Of a stretch of DNA of 17,179 nucleotides, positions 8,886 through 17,179 are shown in pieces. A program made the translations under genes and the position numbers. Under the pieces are notes generated by a model. It did not search any database. It saw only the letters and a program-made list of their open reading frames with translations, and was not told the origin of the DNA. Numbering within the stretch: position 1 is the stretch's first letter; each line of letters begins with the position of its first letter. This DNA comes from Cerioporus squamosus (Eukaryota; Basidiomycota; Agaricomycetes; Polyporales; Polyporaceae), in NCBI GenBank assembly GCA_022592435.1, contig JABYQS010000609.1, positions 1-17,179 of the forward strand, in the 5' to 3' direction.

Positions 8886-11000
8886 ATGATCTCCACCTCC
8901 CGGCCCCCCTCCGTGCACAGCTCTAGCGCAGATGCCGACCCCTTCTCCGTCCTCCTCAGGCCCCCCGCCTCAGAGACCGAGCACGAACGCGTCGCCAGGC
9001 TCAACCGCGAAGCAGACGCGAAGCGCATCAGCGACAGCATCGACGAGGAGATCAAGGCCGACCGCGAGCGCATGAGGAAGAGCAAGCAGGATATCAGGGT
9101 CAGTCCCCGTCCCACGCTGTCTTCCGCTTCGTCGCATCTGCCCGCAGCCTATCCGCGCCCCCGTATCATGCTCGTTCGCCCGCATATATGAACGTCCATG
9201 CCCGCGGGAGGGCTGCAGTAGCTTGCAACTACAAGCATGGAAGCCTCGATGTGGAATCGGTCGCTTATATGCGTTCATTAGTTGCTCCTCCTTGGTCAAG
9301 CCGAATCCGGGAAGTCGACGCTGCAGAAGCAATTCCAACTCATGTACAACCCCTCCGGCCTCGATGAAGAGCGTCTATCCTGGCGCACCGTAGTCTACTT
9401 TAACATCGCTCGTCCGGTTCGGCGCATCCTCGAGGCACTGGAGACCTTCGGCGAGGGCGACGATGACGATGATCTGATATCCGAAGCTGCATTCGCCAGC
9501 ACGCCGGACACACCGACTGGACTACCCGTTGCCCCCGACTTCGCCGAGCAGAAGTCGCTGTCGCCCTCGCAGGCCAGCCTCGAGAAGAAGGTTGCGCAGT
9601 TGCGCGCTCGTCTATCCCCCCTGCTTGCTGCCGAGGCCTCCCTGGCCGAACGACTCTCCGGCGGCGTCAATGTGTCCGGTTCCGGCAGGGGCAGCGTCTT
9701 CGTCCGTTCAGGATGGCAGGCGAAGACCCTCGGCCTCGCTTTCGGCAAGGCTCGCGAACGGACGAGCAGCGGTGGTCGGTTCAGCTTCACCGGCCGCAGC
9801 TCCATGGAGAACAAGGGCAGCGACATCGAGCTTCAGGCGCGCAGGGCGCAGGCCGAGGAGGACAGGCTTGTCGCAGAAGTTGCATCAATTCTCAGCGAGT
9901 GCCAAGGCGACATTAGGGAGCTGTGGGAGTTGCCCGCAGTGAAGAAGCTCCGCGACCGCCGACGCCTGAAGTTGGAGGAGTGGGCAGACTAGTACGCAAC
10001 TCTCCGACTCACCGCAGCGATTGGATGTTCACGCTCTTCTGACAGCTTCTTGGACACGATCTCACGGGTCGCGAACCCTGGGTATATTCCGACTACAGGT
10101 ATGCCGCCCTACTCCCGACCATAGACTGGCCTTCCTGACAATGAGCACAGAGGACATCCTACACGCCCGCATACAGACCATGGGTGTTGCCGAGCATGTC
10201 TTCGACATGTCTGTGCATGGGCGGACTGTCCGCTGGCACCTCTTCGATGTCGGTGGTGCACGTGGCCAACGACACTCCTGGATCCCATACTTCGACGACG
10301 CGTACGTCTCTTGTTGTGGGATCACCGCTATCCGATCCTCATATCCCGTCTTCATTGCCCAGTACTGCCATTATTTTTATGGCGCCTGTCAGCGCTTTCG
10401 ATCAGGTTCGTGGGTTGCCCTAGTGTGGCATGATCTGGGCTGACTGCCTACATTGTGTCACGTAGTATCTTGACGAGGATCCGAGGACGAACCGCGTGGA
10501 CGACTCGCTTCAGTTGTTTAAGCAAATTTGCTCTAACCCCCTGCTGAAACGCGCTCACCTCGTCCTCTTCCTCAGTATGTGGTCATATTTCTGGTTCCAC
10601 GCAGCTCATTTTGAACCCCGTGTCTCTAGACAAGACTGATCTTTTGAGAGCTAAGCTCGCAGCCGGTATTCGAGTGAACAAATAGTGAGTATATGCGTCA
10701 TGATCGACGGGTAGAAGCTCACCATCTGCAGCATCACTTCTTATGGCGATCGCGCGAACGAGTATGATGCTGTCGTAGCATACTTCAAGGCACATTTCAC
10801 TCAAGTTCATCGCCGCAACAACGAGAATAACCGGGTCCTCTTCACTCACCTTACCAGCGTCGTTGTACGTGCCTGTCCCCGCTGCGGTCCTGTTTCATTC
10901 ATTGACACTTTCGCAGGACACCAAGGCGATGCAGAGCATCATCACCGACGTACGGGACTCCATCTTCCGCGGATATCTGAAATCCGCAGCGCTCGTCTGA
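8886..11000 (+). CDS. Atypical heterotrimeric G-protein alpha subunit
   Basis: Nine exons (8886-9098, 9282-9991, 10046-10098, 10151-10301, 10363-10405, 10466-10574, 10630-10684, 10732-10864, 10917-11000) join in frame to 516 residues; canonical G-alpha proteins have about 355. G1 is GQAESGKST (76-84). Switch I is DILHARIQTMGV, keeping Arg332 and Thr335. G3 is DVGGARGQRHSW (358-369), with Ala362 in place of the catalytic Gln. G4 is NKTD (427-430), and the G5 region reads TSVVDTKAM in place of TCATDT. About 150 residues are inserted in the helical domain (roughly 130-285), partly acidic (GEGDDDDD) and partly predicted coiled helix. The N-terminus MISTSRPPS lacks Gly2, so N-myristoylation is not expected. 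Intron 1 is 183 nt; the others are 47-61 nt. G-alpha proteins relay receptor signals at the membrane; this form resembles a divergent group I associate with basidiomycetes. Confidence 0.93.
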
Positions 11001-12240
11001 GCATTCTTCGTGTCGAATCTCACGTCCATCCACGTTAACATTATTCCCTCGCTTTCACCGCATATATGGCCGGCTCGCACGCATCGGCTCCCGACATGAT
11101 TCCTACTGTACGATCACGTTCTTTTAACCGCTCTGGCATCCGCTCTTCTCCATCTCTCCATTTGACTCTTTCCGTTGTCACAAGTGTTGTTATCCCTATC
11201 GTCGCATTGGCTCATCGGTTCTCTCTTTCCCTCTCTACCCACCTATGTATTACTTAACGTACTAGACATCTCTCTAAGGGCGGTAGTCGGTAGTGGTGGC
11301 TTCTCGGGACGCTCTCCCATTGTTGAGTATTACTAGTACCGTCTTCTGTCCTTGTACGTGTACGACCTTGTAAAGGGCTGTCGCTGCAGCTGTAATGACT
11401 TGGATCCCCATGATCTTCTCTCCACACGGCTGGCCTGCTTCTTTACCGTAATCCCGCGCACTTCTTCGGCCAGGTACGTCTTCCGCTCCGCCTTCTTGGG
11501 TGTCCGGTGGATCTAATCTCGGTCGAAGGTGCGTAGAAACCCCGGACGTTCCCGCGCTTGATGGTTATATTGACTCCTGCCCCGCTCTAGGTTCGCAGGA
11601 TACATATCTAGGAGGATCTCGGGGTCGAAGCCGCTATACCGCCCCCGTTCGTTCAGCTGACAAGATGATGCCCTGCTGCGATGTCCGGACGGACCGCCAG
11701 TCCCTGCTCTGCGACCAGGAAGCCCCAAGGAAGATTACCACCCCGTATCGCGCACTACACTGTTACTCCGCCCACACTCGGACGTGCCGTACCAGCGCAG
11801 TCGGTCGATGAGAGGGCTCACCGAGTAAGCCGGAGGAGGGCCATCGCGAATAGGCACTAGCAGCTGACAGTTACCGCAAGGTACTGGGTGCCTGTCGCGA
11901 CCTGAATTTGGGACGTTGGGTCTGCGAGAGTGTTAGACAAGGAAGGCCGAAGGGCGTACGGGAGAGGTGGTCAGACTCACTATGTAACCCTCGCGTGTTG
12001 TGAGTTGTGTAGCGTTGTGGGCTGCGCATACCAGGCACGGTGCATTTGCACCGCACTCGCATAAGTAAGTATTCGCGGTTAGTCCAGGGCGGGCTGTACA
12101 CTCCGAATGCCGACGCCGCAAGATCGGAAGCCTGGTATAGATCTCCTAGACATACTGGATGGGAGCACGTCCCGTTAGTGTAGTATGACAGTATGACTGC
12201 ACGAGCCGTCCGAGTACAACTACAGCAGCATCGACGGCAC
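11001..12240. other. Convergent 3' region between G-alpha and the Rtt106-type gene
   Basis: Both neighbouring genes end into this 1.24-kb stretch, so it should carry their 3' UTRs. A pyrimidine-rich tract lies near 11219-11240. Short open frames on both strands (such as minus 11871-12305) show no recognisable family, and I see no RNA gene or repeat. Confidence 0.45.
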
Positions 12241-13896
12241 TCAGTCGTCCAGCTCATCCTCCTCGTCTTCTTCGCTGTCTGCGGCGGCGGCCGCACGACC
12301 GCCACCTGCCATGTCCTGCTCGACCATGCCTACGACCGCCTCTACAGCGGCGCGCGACATGCGCGGCATCGCACCAGGCCGCAAGAGCGGGTGATGCTGC
12401 GGGTCAAGCTCCGGCTCCTCCTCCTCGACGTCCATCTCGTCCCCAGTGGCGTCGTCGCTCGCGTTGCCCTCCTCGTCCTCTCCGTCGCCGTCGCCTCCCC
12501 CGTCCTGACTCGCGTCGCTGTCCGACTCCGAGCCCTCGCTGCCCTCCTCCTCGTCGTCCGAGGTGTCGATCTCAAAGTCGGAGTCCTCCTCGTCCTCCGT
12601 ATCTTCGGCCCGCGGGTCCTCGTCGTGCGTCTTCGCCTTGTCCTTGTCATTGGCGTCAGTCGCAGGGCCCGCGACACCATCATCGCCATTGGATGCCGTG
12701 GGATCGCTCGCACGGCCGAACAGGTGCCTGCGCGCCTTGACCCACCGCCCGATGGGCTCCTGCTCGCGCCCGTCGACCATGTTGAAGTCGATCTCCACGC
12801 CCGCGTCCTCCTCCTCATCGCCCGCATCCCCCCCGTCGCCTCCGCCCCCGTTGGCCTTCGCCTTGCCCTTGGCCCCGGCCTCGACGGCACTCTTCTCGAT
12901 GCCGCCGCCAATACGCCGCATGATCACGGAGCATGTCCGTCCCGTGGCGCTGAGCGTGCGGAGGCCGTCGATAGGAGGGTTGTCTTTCGACGCAGGCGCG
13001 AGATGCTCCACCGCGAAGAACTCGCACGGCTTGCCGTCCCAGAGGACGCCGCCGTCCAGGAACCACAGCGTGCCTTCCTTCGCGCCGCGGTACGCCTCTA
13101 CGCCGGCGACGCCCTCGCCTTCTTGGCTCCCGGCGGAGCTCTTGAAGACGCGAGTCGTGGGCTCAAGGACTGGGATGGGTAGATGGGAGAAGAATGCGCG
13201 GAGCGCCGGGAGGGATGGTTGGCCTTTCATGTACGCTTTGTCTGAGTCTCGAGTGGAGGTGTTCAGGACGGACGTTAGAGTCGCGTCCAGTCCGAATACT
13301 AGCTGGGGTTGTGTCGTCTCTTTGGCGGCGGCGGCGGCGCCCGGGCCTTTGGGCGCAGGCGGAGGGACGTCCGAGGACATCAGGACGACTGTCCAGTGTC
13401 CTTTTGACTTGCCGCGGGTGGGCAAGAGGAACGCGCGCTGGAGCACAGAGAGAGGGATGGGAGGGAACTCCTCCTTCTGCGAGGAGGGGTTCGTGAGGCG
13501 TATGGAGGCGCCATGGACGTCAATGTTGACTTTCTTGCGGATGGGGGTAGAGACGGAGATGCCCTGCAAGGAAAACACACGAGGATCCTCTTCTGCGGAC
13601 GGCACGCGGCCGTCTGTCCTGGCCCGTTTGGACGACGACGCGCTGTCGTCGTCCCGAGAGCGCTTCTGGCCCGGGCGTGTGCTCTCACCGCGTTTGAGGT
13701 CGTCTACGATCTTGGACGCGCGTGGCTGCAGGTCCTCCCAGCCTGGCAGCACACCGCTCGCTGGTGCCTCGGCGCCAGCTACGAGACGCAGCATGGCGTC
13801 GACAATGGCCTTAATTTCCGGGAGGAGGGCGCGGTCAAGTTGCTTGCGGATGTCATCTGGCAGAAGTGGCTGAAGGGAGTCCAGGTAGAGAGTCAT
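12241..13896 (-). CDS. RTT106: Rtt106-type histone chaperone (PH-like domain, acidic tail)
   Basis: A single uninterrupted minus-strand frame encodes 551 residues. It begins MTLYLDSLQPLLPDDIRKQL, a helical N-terminus (1-70), then a basic stretch KRSRDDDSASSSKRAR (78-93) that looks like a nuclear localisation signal. The tandem PH-like core covers about 107-330 (RVFSLQGISVSTPIRKKVNI; LQRAFLLPTRGKSKGHWTVV; LWFLDGGVLWDGKPCEFFAV). Residues 350-551 form a low-complexity tail very rich in Asp, Glu and Ser (DTEDEEDSDFEIDTSDDEEE; ATGDEMDVEEEEPELD; SEEDEEDELDD). Rtt106-family proteins bind H3-H4 and act in replication-coupled nucleosome assembly and heterochromatin silencing, and the acidic tail fits histone binding. 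I chose the ATG at 13896 because family similarity begins there, although the frame stays open to 14214. It is the only clearly intronless protein gene in the window. Confidence 0.85.
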   Translation of the reverse strand: MTLYLDSLQPLLPDDIRKQLDRALLPEIKAIVDAMLRLVAGAEAPASGVLPGWEDLQPRASKIVDDLKRGESTRPGQKRSRDDDSASSSKRARTDGRVPSAEEDPRVFSLQGISVSTPIRKKVNIDVHGASIRLTNPSSQKEEFPPIPLSVLQRAFLLPTRGKSKGHWTVVLMSSDVPPPAPKGPGAAAAAKETTQPQLVFGLDATLTSVLNTSTRDSDKAYMKGQPSLPALRAFFSHLPIPVLEPTTRVFKSSAGSQEGEGVAGVEAYRGAKEGTLWFLDGGVLWDGKPCEFFAVEHLAPASKDNPPIDGLRTLSATGRTCSVIMRRIGGGIEKSAVEAGAKGKAKANGGGGDGGDAGDEEEDAGVEIDFNMVDGREQEPIGRWVKARRHLFGRASDPTASNGDDGVAGPATDANDKDKAKTHDEDPRAEDTEDEEDSDFEIDTSDDEEEGSEGSESDSDASQDGGGDGDGEDEEGNASDDATGDEMDVEEEEPELDPQHHPLLRPGAMPRMSRAAVEAVVGMVEQDMAGGGRAAAAADSEEDEEDELDD

Positions 13897-14271
13897 TATA
13901 CTGTCCGGTCGTAGCAGTTGCAGAGAGGTAGTCCAGAGAACAGCGCAGGTGAGAAGAAGGACAGCAAGTAAGCAAGAAACGGCGCGAAGACGCGTGGAGA
14001 AAACCCAACCGTGAAGCCACACGGTGGGAGACGCGAAAGCAGTGGCGCGACGCGCGCGCGCGAAGCAGCGCGTTGCGTGACGTGCCATTCTGGGGCAAAA
14101 GGCTGTCACACTCTCCGGACTCCGCGCCGCCCTCACTGCCAGACTCAGAGCCTCAAACGAGTCGGAAGCTGCTGTATGTGACGCGAGATGCCCGTATATC
14201 CATGATGGGTGCAAGCTGAGTGTGTACAGATCTGAATTACTTCTACCGTCCGTTATTCCAAGGTATGTTCA
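13897..14271. other. Spacer between the Rtt106-type and capping-protein genes
   Basis: This 375-bp stretch separates two tandem minus-strand genes. It should hold the promoter and leader of the Rtt106-type gene and the 3' UTR of the capping-protein gene. It contains a CG-alternating run at about 14050-14062 and an open frame continuous with the downstream gene. Confidence 0.5.
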
Positions 14272-15449
14272 TCACCGCTTGATGAAGCCCACAAGCTCCT
14301 TCTGCAGTTCTCGCTGCCTCCGTGCCTTCTCGAGATCATCGAGCGAGCGCAAATCGAACACGACATCGCGTGTCTTGCCAAAGTATACCTAGGGGCGAAG
14401 GATTAGATGAGCCATGCCCTCTCGAAGCCGCAACGAGCGACGCACCTCCTGCAGCAGGTTACGCATCTTGATCTCCATCTCCTCTACCATCTTGCCCGTG
14501 TTCGTGATGTGCGACGACTGGTCCTGCAGCTGGAAGTCCTGCTCCGTCTGGCGCGTCATGCTGCCACTGAGAGTGACCTCTCCGTCGCGCTTGGCATCGT
14601 GCTGCTCTGCCTTCTCCCCACCGACCTTGCTCTTCACAACTTCGTCTTTGCTGCTCCGTGATGATATCGAGCGGTCGACCATTTGCAGCATGATCGTTGA
14701 GGTCAGTTTGTAGTGCGCTTGCCGCCCACGCTCGGCAGCCTCGAAGACGTGGATAGAGTCCCAGGAACCTGAGGGCTCGCCCGTGCCTGAGGATTCAAGA
14801 CTGTGAACATTTCAAAGAGTTAGCCCGGGCACGAGGAACAGCTGGATACCCGGTACGCACCCTTCTTCAGTAATACCACACCAGCAAACCCGCCGTCGTC
14901 CAGGTCCCACAGGAACACGGATGAGACACCGCCTTCATAGTACCTGGAGATACGGGAGTAGCCTCGACGGTCAACAAATCTCCGGCGATCTGCACGGGGG
15001 GCACGTACATCTCGCGGTAGGTGTCAAATGCCTCGTTCGCGGTGATCTCCAGCTTCCGCAGCTTGGGAGAAGGGACTGTGCCATCTTCTAGAGGAGGGTC
15101 GTACTCATTCGACCATGGAGACCTATGAAACCAATGCGCATGTAAGGAAGGGCATATATGCTGAGGAAGCAGCGCCATGTCGGGCTCCCACCGATGCCGG
15201 CGTGGCTGGACAGAGCTAGACAAAGACAAGCACGCACCGATAGCTATCCCCATCTCTGTTATAGTCGCATGCAAGGTACTCCTTGCCCGTTGCGCGATCC
15301 GTCATCACCTTCAACGGCTGGTCGACGCTCCCCAGGAGGTCGTCCGCGTAGTCCGGGCACATCGCCACGAGCGAGGCGACGTTTTCTTCCACATGAGTGG
15401 GTGGAAGACGTCGCATGAGATCCAGCATAGAGTCCACGAGGTCGCCCAT
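14272..15449 (-). CDS. CAP2: F-actin capping protein subunit beta
   Basis: Five minus-strand exons (15449-15238, 15122-15009, 14943-14861, 14786-14446, 14388-14272) join in frame to 288 residues, close to the usual 270-290. Recognisable blocks are [58 protein letters not shown] (across splice 1), [31 protein letters not shown] (across splice 2) and [20 protein letters not shown]. The C-terminus is [20 protein letters not shown], ending in GFIKR. The beta subunit pairs with the alpha subunit to cap actin barbed ends; its C-terminal tentacle touches actin. The ATG at 15449 gives MGDLVDSM; the codon five positions upstream in this frame is GTG, so no earlier ATG is available nearby. Intron 1 is 115 nt, the longest in this gene. 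No lesion is visible. Confidence 0.93.
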
Positions 15450-15817
15450 GATTGTGTCGGTCACGCGAGGATGTCAGAGAGGGTGTATGAGGGACGGGTG
15501 AATATGCTTGAGTAGACGGGGATAGCAAGCGAGTCGAAGGCTCTGCCGGTGCGCAATGCGTAGACGACGAGCGCAGGCGATGCGCGGCGCGTTGAGTTGG
15601 CTCTCAAGAACTCGCAACGATACGTGTCCCAGACAGAGGGGGGATATAGACAGTCAGTGAAGGCGCAAGTCAAGGATGAGGCAAGATCGAGAACCGACGA
15701 TGGTCCTCGATGTCCGGGAGGCGCTCAGGCGATGCGCGTTCATACAGCTGAACTGTCGTGTCGATATTCTATGCTACACCCGATGCTACATGGTATATAT
15801 CACTTCAACATGAACTT
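15450..15817. other. Spacer between the capping-protein and TAN1-like genes
   Basis: This 368-bp stretch lies between two tandem minus-strand genes and should hold the capping-protein promoter and the 3' UTR of the TAN1-like gene. GGTATATATC occurs at 15792-15801 but lies about 345 nt before the capping-protein ATG, so it is unlikely to be its TATA box. Confidence 0.45.
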
Positions 15818-17090
15818 TCATTGAGCACCAACTTCCGGGGTCGCCATGCCGAATTTGGAAGCATTCGCAGCTCCCGGGGTTGAAGCCTCAGCCACTGGGA
15901 TCTTCTCCGCGACCCGACCTTCCGCATTCTCGCGGCGGAGGTTCTTCGCGTTGGCAATCTCCATCACGTTGAACTTCTGGAGCTTGTAGTAGTCCTTGAC
16001 TACACTGATCCCGCATACGCTCTGTAGAAAAGTCATGAACAGGCGCACAAAGGATGTGGAGGCCAGGCAGGGTACGTACTTTGAAGATCTCCACCAGGAT
16101 GAACAGCTCTGGGTTGTCCAAGGACACAGTGTGGCCTTCCGGGACACACTTCGCAAGTTCGGGAATGAGCTTGTCGCGTGTGAGTGTATTGTGGTTGCGT
16201 ATGCGCAACTCGATCTTGTACTGTGAACCGTCAGGCTAGGAAGAGAAGTGGTAATATGAACCTGCTTATGAATATTCTTGTCCGGCTCTGCGGTGAACAC
16301 AGGCTTCACAACACGCTGACAGAGCCCCTGTATCTCCGGGCTATTCGCGACGCAGCTACCTGACACCGGAGTCAGGCGTTGTAAACCTGCCGCACGGTCA
16401 GCAGGGTTCCTCCTATGCCATGGAGTAACGATGCATACCGTGTATTCGTCACGCCAGGTGACAACATTCTGCACGTGGGTTGTGACCAACTTCACCGGGT
16501 CGACGGGAGGCTTGCACGATATGAACACGACTGGGCGAAGGCCGTCAATACGCACACTAGATCAACAGCTGAGATGACCTACCGCATGGAGTGTTCGTCT
16601 GGCAGTTAGCTGAGCAGGAGTTCAGAACATGAGTTTGCGGCACATGCAAGGAGACATACCGAACCTTGTCTCTTTCCTTGGCCTCTTCATCGACGAGACT
16701 TCCTGGCGATCTGCTTCTCGATGTCGTCTGCACCTCCTTCCTCCTCGTCAGACTCGTCATCGCCATCTTTTGGTCCGCTGCCCTCTACAGGCCACAAGTC
16801 ATTGGCGAGCTGGAAAGTACATAGTTATGCAGCACATGCGGGACATCGGTGTAAGTGATCTCACCGATTCGAAGAGGTCTTACAGCTCTCCGACGGTCTG
16901 TTTTTCTTTGCCTTTGACGCAAGTAACCCACACACCAGGGCCGTCTATACTTCTCTGGCCCCATAGGGTTTTCCATCCTGTCAATCTGGTTTTAGGAGAG
17001 GGTTCTCTAGAAGAGCCAGGAGGAACTCACCGGACGGAATCTGCGTCTACTCCGGTCCTTCCCCTCGGCCTTCCTCTTGCTATCCGACAT
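15818..17090 (-). pseudogene. TAN1: THUMP-domain TAN1-like protein (tRNA ac4C cofactor), reading frame disrupted
   Basis: Eight minus-strand blocks are recognisable: 17090-17031, 16977-16865, 16809-16660, 16609-16583, 16530-16439, 16386-16262, 16220-16080 and 16021-15818. The blocks from 16386 to the stop are intact and carry the THUMP region: RLTPVSGSCVANSPEIQGLC, YKIELRIRNHNTLTRDKLIP, CVPEGHTVSLDNPELFILVE and CGISVVKDYYKLQKFNVMEI. The upstream half is broken. After the canonical first splice the frame reads DGKPYGAREV and stops, while the frame holding RSIDGPGVWVTCVKGKEKQT is shifted by one base near 16963-16966. An in-frame TAA (16880-16882) sits between GEL and DLFES. A second one-base shift near 16700 separates IEKQIAR from the KRPRKETRF frame. 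The junction 16439/16386 also fails to keep frame. TAN1/THUMPD1 proteins help the Kre33/NAT10 acetyltransferase make ac4C12 in tRNA-Ser and tRNA-Leu. It is a pseudogene or an error-rich stretch of sequence. Confidence 0.72.
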
Positions 17091-17179
17091 CTCCGATAAT
17101 ATGGTGTCTTGCAGACAATGATTGAATCTCAAATGAACGCGGAGCCGCGGAGACTTGATTAAAATCCAGTTTTGTGGTT

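Noticed and set aside
12193..13182. Plus-strand 329-codon frame, possible gene
   Set aside because: It lies opposite the acidic tail and core of the Rtt106-type gene, and its Arg/Leu/Val-rich product is what the antisense of GC-rich Asp/Glu/Gly codons gives.
14046..14063. CG-alternating run as a Z-DNA or regulatory element
   Set aside because: It is short and lies in a very GC-rich leader; nothing else in the sequence supports a function.
15818..16555. Reading the TAN1-like C-terminal half as one 245-codon unspliced gene
   Set aside because: It reads through segments that have clear donor and acceptor sites. At the end it interrupts the THUMP block, which continues properly only when introns at 16221-16261 and 16022-16079 are removed.

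Overview
This window looks like nuclear DNA of a filamentous basidiomycete (Agaricomycetes-like). The genes are closely packed and GC-rich. They are broken by many short spliceosomal introns (41-115 nt, with one of 183 nt) that have GTRNGY-like donors and YAG acceptors. The encoded proteins are typical of that group, notably an enlarged, divergent G-protein alpha subunit. All gene models were spliced by hand from the sequence; no alignment or transcript data were available.

Layout from left to right. Positions 1-1236 hold no gene I can support. Positions 1237-2852 (+) are a seven-exon WD40 gene of the ASTRA-associated protein 1 (Asa1) type. Positions 2986-3073 (-) are a tRNA-His(GUG) gene with a 16-nt intron and a pol III terminator. 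Positions 3448-4855 (+) are a five-exon arrestin-like gene. A gene-poor 2.75 kb follows. Positions 7610-8490 (-) are a seven-exon cyclophilin of the PPIL3/Cyp10 type, whose first coding exon is only the ATG. Across a 395-bp divergent promoter, positions 8886-11000 (+) are a nine-exon atypical G-alpha gene. After 1.2 kb of convergent 3' flank, positions 12241-13896 (-) are an intronless Rtt106-type histone chaperone with an acidic tail. Positions 14272-15449 (-) are the five-exon actin-capping protein beta subunit. Positions 15818-17090 (-) are a THUMP-domain TAN1-like (tRNA ac4C cofactor) gene that appears disrupted.

Most genes are unrelated housekeeping functions: PIKK/chromatin assembly, trafficking, protein folding, signalling, nucleosome assembly, actin capping and tRNA modification. 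I see no operon, biosynthetic cluster, defence system, transposon or CRISPR array. The points most worth a second look are the TAN1-like gene (two frameshifts, an in-frame TAA and one splice junction that does not keep frame), the G-alpha protein (Ala in place of the catalytic switch II Gln, no N-myristoylation signal, about 150-residue helical-domain insertion), and the tRNA-His gene (T5 tract inside its own intron, U-U acceptor mismatch, C54).
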